53,562 nt of DNA from a virus. The position numbers and the translations under genes are program-made. Shown in pieces: positions 40,017-47,581 of the stretch. The first letter of the stretch is position 1, and each line of letters opens with the position of its first letter. The notes below the pieces were generated by a model, which worked only from the letters and a program-made list of their open reading frames with translations, searched no databases and was not told the origin of the DNA. The DNA lies in IMG/VR virus record IMGVR_UViG_3300031857_000254, positions 1 through 53,562 of that record. One strand, 5' to 3'.

Positions 40017-40474
40017 TGAGCATGAGTAACATTGAGCCGCATGAAGAAGAGCTTGCGAAGCAATTCATAGACGGGCATTTTGTGGAGATGACGGGTCAGC
40101 CGTTTGATATGCGCCCAGCTGGGTATCTTGTGGCTGTAAAAATTTACATCCGCCCTGAAGAGCTGAAGACGATCAAGAAGGAAGACGGCACGGAAGTGAC
40201 GCTTTACCTGCCAGACACGGTTCGCGCTGAAGATAAGTTCTCATCGGTTTCGGCTTTGGTATGCGCTGTTGGACCGGAAGCCTATCAGGGTGAGAAGTTC
40301 GAACGCTCTGGGCCTTGGTGCAAGGTCGGGGACTGGATCCTGATCCCACGCTATGAATCGACAATGGTTTCTTATCGCGGCGTTGCAATGGCGCTTCTGC
40401 CTGATGATCGCGTTATGGCGGTTATCACTGGCCCAGAAGATGTCGAATCAGGCAAGGCTGCTAATAATTATTAA
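40016..40474 (+). CDS. GroES-like co-chaperonin
   Basis: A 152-residue protein following the GroES pattern: RPAGYLVAVKIYIRPEEL (as the first strand pair), a loop KTIKKEDGTEVTLYLPD in the place of the mobile loop, SALVCAVGPEAYQG, KVGDWILIPRYES, and ALLPDDRVMAVI at the end. GroES subunits are about 97 residues; this one has an N-terminal extension and longer loops. It lies between portal and scaffold/coat genes, so it may replace host GroES on GroEL to fold the coat protein, as T4 gp31 does. That use is inferred; the fold pattern is seen. Confidence 0.8.
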   Translation: MSMSNIEPHEEELAKQFIDGHFVEMTGQPFDMRPAGYLVAVKIYIRPEELKTIKKEDGTEVTLYLPDTVRAEDKFSSVSALVCAVGPEAYQGEKFERSGPWCKVGDWILIPRYESTMVSYRGVAMALLPDDRVMAVITGPEDVESGKAANNY

Positions 40475-40484
40475 GGAATAGAGC

Positions 40485-41510
40485 ATGGATGAAGAAAACG
40501 AAATTCCAGAACTTCCGTTGACGGAAGAGGGGCCCACCGAAGACATCGAAATTGAGATAACCGAAGACGATCTTGGTGAAAGCCTCGCGGATTACGAGGA
40601 AGAAGAATCCGAAGAAACCGTTGAGGAAGAAGAGCCTGAGGAAGAAGAAGAACCCGAAGAAGAGCCTGAAGAAGAGGCCCCGAAGCGGAAGCGTTCACCT
40701 GACAAGCGAATAGCTGAGCTGGCCCGCAAGGCCGCTGACGCTGAGCGCCGTGCGCAGGAAGCTGAGTCTCGCCTGCAGAACGAAGCCCAGATGCGTCAGC
40801 AATCTGACTTCGCCATGATGACGCACTACAAGAACAACCTCATCAACGAGGCTGGTGCGGTCAAGCAGAAGCTCATGGATGCGCATTCTATGGGCGACAG
40901 CGAACAGATTGTTGAGCTGCAGAGCATTTACTACAAACTGCAGAATGATCTGGCCGGCGTTGAGAACTGGGAAGCTGAGCAGAAGGTAACAGCTCCAGAG
41001 GTGCAAAAGCAAGCGCAGCCAAAGGCCCAGCCTCAGCCTTCGCTTGAGCCGCGCACAGCTGGATGGATTCAGAAGAACGAGTGGTTTCAGCCACAGTCTC
41101 CTGAGTTCGATCCTGAGATGCACGAAGAGGCAACGCTGTATGCACGCCGCATCGAGCGTCGGTATCGTTCTGAGGGTCGTGACGACGAAATCGGTGGCGT
41201 TGATTACTTCACGGAAATCGACCGTCACATGCGTAAGGAATACCCTGACGCATTCTCAGCCGTATCAACCCCAAGCAAGAGAACTCCACCGATGTCTCGT
41301 GAATCTAATGTTGCCCCTGTCCAGCGCAGCGCGCCAAACCAGCAAGGCAAAAGCGCCAAGACCATACGACTAACAGCCGATCAGCGCCGCATGGCACACC
41401 AGTTGGCCCAGTCTGGGGCTATTCGCAATCAGAAGGGAGGTCGCATGACCGATCTTGAGGCGGAAAAATATTACGCAGTTCACATGATAAAACAGAGTAA
41501 AGGATCTTAA
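40485..41510 (+). CDS. Scaffolding protein
   Basis: A 341-residue highly charged protein: an acidic Glu-rich N-terminal quarter (about 1-65), a basic KRKRSPDKR, then coiled coil (RIAELARKAADAERRAQEAESRLQ as parts), a Gln/Pro linker, and a C-terminal helix that usually binds coat protein. Composition, size and position before the coat gene match phage scaffolds. AAGGA precedes the ATG. It should fill the procapsid and leave before or during DNA entry. Confidence 0.82.
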   Translation: MDEENEIPELPLTEEGPTEDIEIEITEDDLGESLADYEEEESEETVEEEEPEEEEEPEEEPEEEAPKRKRSPDKRIAELARKAADAERRAQEAESRLQNEAQMRQQSDFAMMTHYKNNLINEAGAVKQKLMDAHSMGDSEQIVELQSIYYKLQNDLAGVENWEAEQKVTAPEVQKQAQPKAQPQPSLEPRTAGWIQKNEWFQPQSPEFDPEMHEEATLYARRIERRYRSEGRDDEIGGVDYFTEIDRHMRKEYPDAFSAVSTPSKRTPPMSRESNVAPVQRSAPNQQGKSAKTIRLTADQRRMAHQLAQSGAIRNQKGGRMTDLEAEKYYAVHMIKQSKGS

Positions 41511-41512
41511 TA

Positions 41513-41992
41513 ATGGCACGAGCATCAAGAATCTCGCAGAGCCGAGCAGCAGAATCACGCGAATCCAGCATGCGCAAGCGTCCTGAAACGCACTTCCAAT
41601 CCAAACTATATGTTCCGAAGGACAAAATCCCTGCGGGCATGACATACGCTTGGGTTCGCGAATCAACCCTCAACGAACCCGATCCCGACAACATGACGGA
41701 TCGCATGATTAAGGGCTGGGCTCCAGTTCCTGCGTCACGCCACCCTGAGATGGTCCCTCCTCCCCTTCCCGGCTATGAAGGCTTGGAAGTGCAGGTTATC
41801 CGTCGCGGCGGTCTAATGCTCTGCGAATGCCCGACACGGGACGTTCAGGAGCGTAACGAAGATCGCGATCTGGAAAACATTGAAACCTTGCAAGACGTGG
41901 CATGGACTGGTCAGAGCGACCCGAACCTTCCGCGCTTTGAAGACAAAGACAGTGGCGTCTCGTTCGAGCGCGTCACGTCATTTAAGGATTAA
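41513..41992 (+). CDS. Head-associated structural protein
   Basis: A 159-residue protein, basic at the N-terminus (RASRISQSRAAESRESSMRKR), with KIPAGMTYAWVRES, and LEVQVIRRGGLMLCECP in the middle. It looks like a capsid-associated protein; similar YAWVR segments occur next to coat genes in other short-tailed phages. It is the last gene before a strong terminator, so it shares a transcript with portal and scaffold. Confidence 0.62.
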   Translation: MARASRISQSRAAESRESSMRKRPETHFQSKLYVPKDKIPAGMTYAWVRESTLNEPDPDNMTDRMIKGWAPVPASRHPEMVPPPLPGYEGLEVQVIRRGGLMLCECPTRDVQERNEDRDLENIETLQDVAWTGQSDPNLPRFEDKDSGVSFERVTSFKD

Positions 41993-41999
41993 CCTCCGG

Positions 42000-42028
42000 C
42001 CACAGCGTTATTTCCCCTTGCGCTGTGG
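42000..42028 (+). other. Stem-loop directly after the head-associated gene
   Basis: CCACAGCG (42000-42007) pairs perfectly with CGCTGTGG (42021-42028) around 13 bases. It lies eight bases after the stop and six bases before the terminator hairpin. No T-run of its own. It may protect the message end or help termination. Confidence 0.5.
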
Positions 42029-42034
42029 GAACTT

Positions 42035-42069
42035 CCCTCCGCTCACTCAACTGGGCGGGGGGTTTTTTT
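42035..42069 (+). terminator. Intrinsic terminator before the coat genes
   Basis: An 8-bp stem (CCCTCCGC 42035-42042 with GCGGGGGG 42055-42062, one T-G pair) is followed by seven T (42063-42069). This is a clear intrinsic terminator. It separates packaging/scaffold genes from the coat cluster, so coat genes probably have their own promoter or need antitermination. Confidence 0.86.
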
Positions 42070-42117
42070 ATGTTGTTGACGCAGGTGTTGAATTGAGTTA
42101 GTTCTGATGTCCTCGAC

Positions 42118-42205
42118 GCAGGTCACGTATCCTGCACCTCGATAGTGGTCACGTACCCACTCCTACGGCGGGTAGCCGATTCGATGTCGCGTCACGTATC
42201 GCGTC
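42118..42205 (+). other. Three hairpins with a common TCACGTAY loop
   Basis: In the non-coding leader before the coat cluster three stem-loops share an eight-base loop TCACGTAT or TCACGTAC but have different stems. 42118-42135: GCAGG/CCTGC. 42144-42161: AGTGG/CCACT. 42188-42203: CGCG/CGCG, with an outer G-C pair after a mismatch. Stem bases change while pairing is kept, which argues for a structured RNA or DNA site. The centre ACGT is self-complementary. The rest of 41993-42257 holds the terminator and a possible weak promoter (TTGACG near 42076). Confidence 0.55.
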
Positions 42206-42257
42206 ACCTAGCAGGCAGGTTAAAGCCGAATCATTCATTTTAGCATGGAGAAACCGT

Positions 42258-42854
42258 ATGTCTTACGGAACGAATGCGCCAAATGGTTTTCAGCCCGTCA
42301 AAAAACTTGATGGATCTGCTTGGACTGGCGCGACAAACCCTTACGAGATTGTTACCACCTACGCGACTGCCATTTTCCGTGGCGATCCTGTCACCGTTGC
42401 AAACACAGGCTACCTTCAGGTTGGCGTTGCAGGCTCCGCTTGCGTTGGCGTCTTCTGGGGTGTCAAGTACACCGACAGCACTGGCGTCGTAAAGTTCATG
42501 AACTACTGGCCGGGTAATCCGGGCGTTCTCACCGGCTCGACCGTTGAAGCTCTCGTGATTGATGATCCAGACACAGTGTTCTCGATTCAAGAAACAAGCG
42601 GCACCGGCACTGCTGGCACTCCGCTGGCACTTGCTGATCGTGGCCTGAACATCAACTTCCTTTACACTGCTGGTTCGACTTCGACGGGTTCGTCCGCCGT
42701 TTCGATCAACAACGCAACGGAAGCCGACACCAGCACGCTGAACTGCAAAATCCTCCAGCTCGACCCGACTCCGGGTAACGCTGTTGGCGCTTTTGCTAAC
42801 TGGCTCGTTGTCCTCAACAACCACCTCTATCGTGGCGGCGTGACCGGCATCTGA
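42258..42854 (+). CDS. Capsid-associated / decoration-type protein
   Basis: A 198-residue beta-rich protein (MSYGTNAPNGFQPVKKLDG..., then DPVTVANTGYLQVGVAGSACVGVFWGVKYTDSTG in parts, and a Ser/Thr/Gly-rich second half). Its place just before the coat gene and its Gly/Thr-rich sandwich-like sequence fit a head decoration or cement protein. GGAGA lies before the ATG. It is the first gene after the triple hairpin leader. Confidence 0.62.
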   Translation: MSYGTNAPNGFQPVKKLDGSAWTGATNPYEIVTTYATAIFRGDPVTVANTGYLQVGVAGSACVGVFWGVKYTDSTGVVKFMNYWPGNPGVLTGSTVEALVIDDPDTVFSIQETSGTGTAGTPLALADRGLNINFLYTAGSTSTGSSAVSINNATEADTSTLNCKILQLDPTPGNAVGAFANWLVVLNNHLYRGGVTGI

Positions 42855-42877
42855 TAAGCCAGTAGGGAGAATTTAAA

Positions 42878-43783
42878 ATGGCTATTAATACAACCGCAAT
42901 CCGCGATCTGCTCCGGCCCGGTTTGGCCGCCGTTTTTGGCGACTATCCGATGTACCCCGGTCAGTGGTCGGAAATCTTCGAGAAGCACACATCCGATAAG
43001 GCTGTTGAAATCGAAGTCGAAGTCAAGCTGCTTGGCTTGGCGCAAATCAAGGCAGAAGGTGCCTCGACCGCTTACGGCGAAATGGGTCAGCGCTATGTAA
43101 CGAACTATGTAAACCGTTACACCAGCATTGGTTTCATCATCACCCGTCAGGCGATCAAGGACAACTTGTACCAATCGTCGTTCCCACTGCAGGCGAAGGC
43201 TCTTCGTCAGTCGATGGAACAGACCAAAGAAGTTCTCGGCGCATCCGTTTTGAACAACGGCTTCTCGTCGAACTTCCCAATTGGTGACGGCCAGCCACTG
43301 TTCTCGACGGCTCACCCCATCGAAAACGGCACGGTTGCCAACACCTTCTCGGTACAGGCTGACTTGAACGAAACGTCGCTTCAGGATGCCATCGTTGGCG
43401 TTCAGCGCTTCCGTGATGCTGCGGGCCTCCGCATCATGACGAAGCCTACAAAGCTCATCGTTCCAGCCGAACTGCAGTGGACCGCGACTCGCTTGCTGCA
43501 ATCGCAGTTCCGCGTCGATACGGCGAACAACGACATCAACGCGATCTATAACAACTCGGCGGTTCCGCAGGGTCATCGCGTCAACATGTTCTTGACGGAC
43601 ACGAACTCGTGGTTCTTGCTCACCGACGCTCCAAACGGCTTCAAGCACTATGAGCGTGAAGCTCTCGAAACCGATGTCTACACGGACTTCGACACCGACA
43701 ACCTCAAGGCGAAAGCCATTGAGCGTTATTCGTTCGGCTGCTCGAACTTCCGCGCAGGCTGGGGTTCACAGGGCGCTTCCTAA
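42878..43783 (+). CDS. Major capsid protein, HK97 fold
   Basis: A 301-residue coat protein. The sequence has an N-terminal arm, an extended loop region, and the GDGQPLFSTAHP motif (136-147) common in Mu gpT-like coats, followed by the domain with PTKLIVPAELQWTATRLLQ and NMFLTDTNSWFLLTDAPNG. The C-terminal AGWGSQGAS is typical. The strong GGGAG site and its place after scaffold and decoration genes support this. It is the best choice for the most abundant virion protein. A stable hairpin follows the stop. Confidence 0.92.
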   Translation: MAINTTAIRDLLRPGLAAVFGDYPMYPGQWSEIFEKHTSDKAVEIEVEVKLLGLAQIKAEGASTAYGEMGQRYVTNYVNRYTSIGFIITRQAIKDNLYQSSFPLQAKALRQSMEQTKEVLGASVLNNGFSSNFPIGDGQPLFSTAHPIENGTVANTFSVQADLNETSLQDAIVGVQRFRDAAGLRIMTKPTKLIVPAELQWTATRLLQSQFRVDTANNDINAIYNNSAVPQGHRVNMFLTDTNSWFLLTDAPNGFKHYEREALETDVYTDFDTDNLKAKAIERYSFGCSNFRAGWGSQGAS

Positions 43784-43792
43784 TCGGACTCT

Positions 43793-43814
43793 GGGGGTGG
43801 CATCCGTCACCCCC
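43793..43814 (+). terminator. Hairpin after the coat gene
   Basis: GGGGGTG (43793-43799) pairs with CACCCCC (43808-43814) around eight bases, ten bases after the coat stop. No T-run. It may stabilise the abundant coat message or reduce read-through to minor structural genes. Confidence 0.5.
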
Positions 43815-43832
43815 TAACTATGGAGAAAATTT

Positions 43833-44498
43833 ATGACTCACTTCTCTGATGGTGTCCGGGTTGGGCGTAGCTTCAGCCTCAATGGGGCCGCTCCGATTCC
43901 GGGTGCCCCCATGTCTCCGATGTTCGTCTATGACGTTACTCCGGTGGCTTTGGATGCAGATGGCATCTGCGCTCAGCAGACGCTTGCTGCGGCAGGCAAT
44001 GCCCTGATCAACGGTGCTTTGGCATCCAGTGGCGTTGTAACCCTCGACGTTCCTCGCAACGTCATTGTTGACGCTGCCGGTGCGGCTACTGCTGTTCTTA
44101 CGGTTACTGGTACGGACGTTTATGGCGTTCCGATGTCGGAAGCTATCACCCTGAATGGCACGACTGCTGTTGCTGGCAAGAAGGCATTCAAGACAATCAC
44201 CAGCGTAGCAGCTTCGGCTGCAGCCACCGATTTCTTCGTTGGCACTGGCGATGTGTTTGGTCTTCCTTTCCGCTCGGATAGCCGTAACTACTGCTTGACC
44301 GCTTGGAACAGCGCATTTGTTACGACTGGCACGTTTGTGGCAGCTGTAACGACCGACCCCGCGACCACCACTACTGGCGACGTTCGCGGAACCTACGCGG
44401 TTCCAGACGCAGCTGATGGCTCTAAGCAACTGACTGTTTGGATGTTCATTGAAAATCCAGACTCAGTGACGGGCCTCTATGGCGTGACACAAGCCTAA
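43833..44498 (+). CDS. Virion structural protein, beta-sandwich type
   Basis: A 221-residue Gly/Ala/Thr/Val-rich protein with many strands (GVVTLDVPRNVIVDAAGAAT in part, VLTVTGTDVYGVPMSEAITL, FKTITSVAASAAATDFFVG). It reads as two Ig-like beta sandwiches. Position right after the coat gene suggests a head decoration or structural protein. A UUCG hairpin follows its stop. Confidence 0.65.
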   Translation: MTHFSDGVRVGRSFSLNGAAPIPGAPMSPMFVYDVTPVALDADGICAQQTLAAAGNALINGALASSGVVTLDVPRNVIVDAAGAATAVLTVTGTDVYGVPMSEAITLNGTTAVAGKKAFKTITSVAASAAATDFFVGTGDVFGLPFRSDSRNYCLTAWNSAFVTTGTFVAAVTTDPATTTTGDVRGTYAVPDAADGSKQLTVWMFIENPDSVTGLYGVTQA

Positions 44499-44504
44499 TG
44501 ATTG

Positions 44505-44524
44505 GGGCGGCCTTCGGGTCGCCC
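44505..44524 (+). terminator. Hairpin with TTCG tetraloop
   Basis: GGGCGGCC (44505-44512) pairs with GGTCGCCC (44517-44524, one G-T) around TTCG, the loop that makes very stable RNA hairpins. It is six bases after the previous stop and has no T-run, so it may attenuate transcription or protect the upstream message. Confidence 0.52.
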
Positions 44525-44543
44525 TAGTTACATGGAGACGGTG

Positions 44544-44795
44544 ATGCGGGCGAAGAAGGACTTTCAGTTTAAGGCGAAGCATAAGAACCCCAAGGGCGGT
44601 CTCAACGAGGCTGGTCGTAAGGCGTATAATGCAGCCACTGGATCGAACCTTAAGCGTCCGCAGCCGGAAGGTGGCTCTCGTCGTGATAGCTTTTGTGCCA
44701 GAATGAAGGGCATGAAAAAGAAACTGACATCCGCCGAGACCGCCAAAGATCCGAATAGTCGGATCAACAAATCACTCAGAGCGTGGAACTGTTAA
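44544..44795 (+). CDS. DUF6321-type small protein
   Basis: An 83-residue basic protein with the pattern HKNPKGGLNEAGRKAYNAATG, then LKRPQPEGGSRRDSFCARMKGMKKK, matching the conserved DUF6321 type of phage structural clusters. GGAG lies six bases before ATG 44544; an upstream ATG (44532) has no spaced site. The single Cys in SFCARM is conserved in that type. Role unknown; probably a minor virion or assembly protein. Confidence 0.75.
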   Translation: MRAKKDFQFKAKHKNPKGGLNEAGRKAYNAATGSNLKRPQPEGGSRRDSFCARMKGMKKKLTSAETAKDPNSRINKSLRAWNC

Positions 44796-44796
44796 C

Positions 44797-44976
44797 ATGC
44801 GTGGAAAAAAGAATTTCATTGCTGAGGCTATCAAGAAGCCCGGCGCACTTCGTAAAGCGCTTGGCGCTAAAGCTGGAAAGCCTATCCCCGCAGGAAAGCT
44901 GGAGGCAGCCGCTAAGGCACCCGGTAAAATGGGCCAGCGCGCACGCTTCGCTATGACACTTAAAGGAATGAAATAA
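44797..44976 (+). CDS. Small basic protein
   Basis: A 59-residue basic protein (MRGKKNFIAEAIKKPGALRKALGAKAG as parts, then GKMGQRARFAMTLKGMK). It looks like helices with many Lys and Arg. It ends in a TAATG overlap with the next gene. The KKPGALRKALG and RARFAMTLKG segments are of a kind seen next to structural genes of other phages. Possibly DNA-binding or virion-internal. Confidence 0.6.
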   Translation: MRGKKNFIAEAIKKPGALRKALGAKAGKPIPAGKLEAAAKAPGKMGQRARFAMTLKGMK

Positions 44977-45377
44977 TGGCTGACGCAGTTAATTCCCAGA
45001 CTCTATTTGACGGCGAAAGCCAAGCCGTCATGAAGTTCAATAACGTGTCCGATGGCACGGGTGAGAGCGCTGTTCTCAAGGTTGATGTATCAGCTTTGAC
45101 TGCGAACAATGTCGGAAAGGCATGCTCTGCCGTTTCAATTCGTCGGATTACAGCGATGGTTAACGGCATGTCGGTTAACCTCCTGTGGGATGCAGATACT
45201 GACGTGAGCGCGGTTATTCTTGCTCCGGGCATGTACACCCTGAACTTTGATGACACAGCTATTCTGGGCAACAATGCCGGCACGGGTAAGACTGGCGACA
45301 TTCTTTTCACAACCGTCGGCGCTTCGTCCGGCGACACATACAGCATCATCCTTGAGATGATCAAAACTTACGCCTGA
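44976..45377 (+). CDS. Structural protein, beta-sandwich type
   Basis: A 133-residue protein with alternating strands (LFDGESQAVMKFNNVSDGTGES in part, AVSIRRITAMVNGMSVNLLWDADTD in part, TLNFDDTAILGNNAGTGKTGDI). It looks like a beta sandwich as used in minor virion proteins. Context: late structural cluster. The specific role is not known. Confidence 0.65.
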   Translation: MADAVNSQTLFDGESQAVMKFNNVSDGTGESAVLKVDVSALTANNVGKACSAVSIRRITAMVNGMSVNLLWDADTDVSAVILAPGMYTLNFDDTAILGNNAGTGKTGDILFTTVGASSGDTYSIILEMIKTYA

Positions 45378-45389
45378 TAGGAGTTTATT

Positions 45390-45677
45390 ATGATTCTTCG
45401 TAGATACACAAACGCAAATGGTGACCAGCAGGAAATCAGCCTTTCTCAAGAAGATTGGGAAAAGGTGACTGAAGAGTCGCTTGAAATGATGCTCGGCTTT
45501 AAGGATGCGCCTGAACCTGCTGCTGAGGCCGCTGTCGTTGAGGAAGCTCCCGTCGTTGAAGAGGCTCCTGCCGCTGAAGAAGCGCCAGTTGTCGAAGAAG
45601 CCCCTGCTGCTGAAGAGGCCCCCGTCGCTGAAAAAGCGGCAGTTGTCGCAGAAGCGCCTGCCAAAAAGGGCAAATAA
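45390..45677 (+). CDS. Repeat protein with VEEAP pentapeptides
   Basis: A 95-residue protein. The first 40 residues form a small domain (MILRRYTNANGDQQEISLSQ..., EDWEKVTEESLEMMLGF). From about 45 on it has tandem five-residue units of the VEEAP / AEEAP type, about nine copies, ending in basic AKKGK. The acidic, extended repeat tail suggests a flexible binding arm. A strong AGGAG precedes it. Function unknown. Confidence 0.65.
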   Translation: MILRRYTNANGDQQEISLSQEDWEKVTEESLEMMLGFKDAPEPAAEAAVVEEAPVVEEAPAAEEAPVVEEAPAAEEAPVAEKAAVVAEAPAKKGK

Positions 45678-45841
45678 TGCGCGGGAAAAAGGAGGTTTGG
45701 GAAAAGCCACGGCCCAAAGGTCTTGGCTCACCCAAACCTTTATCATCTTCTCAGAAGCAAAAAGCTAAAGCCATTGCCAGCAAGTCAGGGAGCAAGTATC
45801 CTTCGCTGGTAGCAAACATGCAGGCGGCGAAGAAAAAATGA
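45677..45841 (+). CDS. Small basic protein
   Basis: A 54-residue Lys-rich protein: EVWEKPRPKGLGSPKPLSSSQ, then a helix KQKAKAIASKSG, then SKYPSLVANMQAAKKK. It overlaps the previous stop (TAATG) and the next start (ATGA). Similar small P-KGLGSP-like proteins occur beside connector genes. Possibly a virion minor protein. Confidence 0.6.
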   Translation: MRGKKEVWEKPRPKGLGSPKPLSSSQKQKAKAIASKSGSKYPSLVANMQAAKKK

Positions 45842-46521
45842 CCACTAGCGGCACGTACACATTCGGTGACACCGAACAGATCGATATCATCACTGAGGCG
45901 TATGAGCGCGTCGGTCGGCTTCCGTCTACGCTTGCGTCCAATGACATCGATAGTGCGCGCCGCTCCATTAATTACATGTTCTCCGACTGGGCCAACAACG
46001 GCCCAAACCTGTGGGCTGTGGATCTCCAGAGCATCACTCTGACTCCGGGCACACTGTATTACGAACTTGAGCCGCGCACGGTTTCAATCCTTCAGGTGTA
46101 CACGCGCACCACATCTGGTGGCATAAACACTGACCTGATGATGTCGCCGATTAGTCGGGCGGAATACGACGCGATTCCAAACAAGGCGCAGCTTGGCCAG
46201 CGCCCTTTCCAATACTATTTTCAGCGCACCATCACTCCACGCCTGTATATTTGGCAAGCTCCGCAGGATGCTGGCGTTACGCTATTTTATCACCGCATGA
46301 AAATCCAAGAGGATGCCGGTGACTTCACTGATAGCATGGATGCGCCAAACCGTTGGATGGAGGCTATTGCCGCCGGCCTTGCCGCTAAGCTCGCGGTGAA
46401 GTTTGCGCCGGATCGCCTTAGTTTCCTTCAGGGTTTAGCGGATAGTTCATACGAACGCGCCGCAGCCGAAGATCGCGAAAAGGTTCCGCTTCGTATCACC
46501 ATTAATCCTTGGGGCTACTAA
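45838..46521 (+). CDS. Head-tail adaptor, gp4-like
   Basis: A 227-residue, mostly helical protein with TEQIDIITEAYERVGRLPS, SARRSINYMFSDWANNG, LYIWQAPQDAGVTLFYHRM, and WMEAIAAGLAAKLAVKFAPDR. This helix order and size fit the P22 gp4 adaptor family that binds under the portal. ATGA overlap upstream, TAATG downstream. A second protein of related kind lies at 52696-53349. Inferred from pattern; strand and helix layout support it. Confidence 0.72.
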   Translation: MTTSGTYTFGDTEQIDIITEAYERVGRLPSTLASNDIDSARRSINYMFSDWANNGPNLWAVDLQSITLTPGTLYYELEPRTVSILQVYTRTTSGGINTDLMMSPISRAEYDAIPNKAQLGQRPFQYYFQRTITPRLYIWQAPQDAGVTLFYHRMKIQEDAGDFTDSMDAPNRWMEAIAAGLAAKLAVKFAPDRLSFLQGLADSSYERAAAEDREKVPLRITINPWGY

Positions 46522-46871
46522 TGCAGTACGGATTCGGACGCGGTAAAAAACATCGGACGCAACCGAAGTTTGCCGTAAAGTCGCCGCAGGGTCTTGCGAT
46601 ATGTGACGGCTGCGGCTTTATGGTTCAGCACACGGAGCTGCGTCAGAAGCAAGACTATCGTGGTGGCTCAGTGCCTGTTGGCCTTAGCTTGCGCGTTTGC
46701 GCCTCTTGCGATGATGTACCGCAGCCATATTTTGGCCGCTTACTTCTACGAGCCGATCCTATACCACTGCAAAATCCTCGTCCAGATTCACAGGACGCAC
46801 AAACGAATGCGCAAGAAGCGGCTGCCAATGCAGTTTCTTTATATCTCAACCAGCTTTATGGATTATCATAA
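46521..46871 (+). CDS. Zinc-ribbon structural-cluster protein
   Basis: A 116-residue protein with two Cys pairs: ICDGCGF (CxxC) and RVCASCDD (CxxC), which could hold a zinc ion in a ribbon. A basic N-terminus (GRGKKHRTQPK) and an Asn/Gln/Ala-rich C-terminal helix surround it. The ATG at 46521 overlaps the adaptor stop. Its role near the connector could be in DNA or protein binding at the neck. Zinc binding is inferred from Cys spacing. Confidence 0.66.
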   Translation: MQYGFGRGKKHRTQPKFAVKSPQGLAICDGCGFMVQHTELRQKQDYRGGSVPVGLSLRVCASCDDVPQPYFGRLLLRADPIPLQNPRPDSQDAQTNAQEAAANAVSLYLNQLYGLS

Positions 46872-47581
46872 TGGCAAATAAAAAAATCACAGACCTCACG
46901 GCGGCCACAACTCCACTCAGCGGCAACGAGCTGCTGGAAGTCGTGCAATCTGGCAGCAGTGCTAAGGCAACCGCTACATCGATTGCGAACACGTTCAGTA
47001 GCACACTGGGCGTCGCCAATGGCGGCACCGGGGCAACCACCCTCACGGGATATGTAAAGGGCAGCGGAACATCAGCAATGACGGCGGCTGCGACAATCCC
47101 TTATGCGGATGTGGCTGGCCGGGCTTACATTTCTGCGTATGATAGCACAGATCAAACTGGCAGCGTTTCGGCTGCCACTGCGATAAAACTTGCATCAACG
47201 TCTTTCAGCTCAGGCATAACCATTGCGAATAACGGAAGCGGAGATCCAACGCGGATTACATTTGCTGTCGCCGGCACATACGCAATAATGCCAAGCCTAC
47301 AGTTCGCCAACTCTGATGCAAATGATCACGAAGTTAATATCTGGTTCCGTAGAAACGGCACTGATATAGCTAACTCAAATACGGTAATCAGCGTTCCAAA
47401 GGCAGCTGATGGCGGTAATACATTCTTCCAGATTGCCCTGTACGAACAGGTGACTGCCGGCCAATACATTGAGGTTATGTGGCTGCCTGTGAACACGAGC
47501 GTCACGCTTGATTACATTGCCGCTGGGGCAATTGCTCCCGCAGCGCCCTCCGTCATTATCTCGTCTGAGCGAATCGCATAA
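46871..47581 (+). CDS. Tail-fibre-like protein with C-terminal jelly-roll-type head
   Basis: A 236-residue protein. The N-terminus MANKKITDLTAATTPLSG..., ELLEVVQSG is the common start of phage fibre proteins, with a Gly/Thr-rich shaft-like segment at about 30-65. Residues about 90-236 look like a C1q/TNF jelly roll: ITFAVAGTYAIMPSLQF, EVNIWFRRNGTDIANSN, QYIEVMWLPVNTSVTLDYI. It could bind a host receptor or close the capsid/tail. One base overlap with the gene before and after. Confidence 0.72.
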   Translation: MANKKITDLTAATTPLSGNELLEVVQSGSSAKATATSIANTFSSTLGVANGGTGATTLTGYVKGSGTSAMTAAATIPYADVAGRAYISAYDSTDQTGSVSAATAIKLASTSFSSGITIANNGSGDPTRITFAVAGTYAIMPSLQFANSDANDHEVNIWFRRNGTDIANSNTVISVPKAADGGNTFFQIALYEQVTAGQYIEVMWLPVNTSVTLDYIAAGAIAPAAPSVIISSERIA

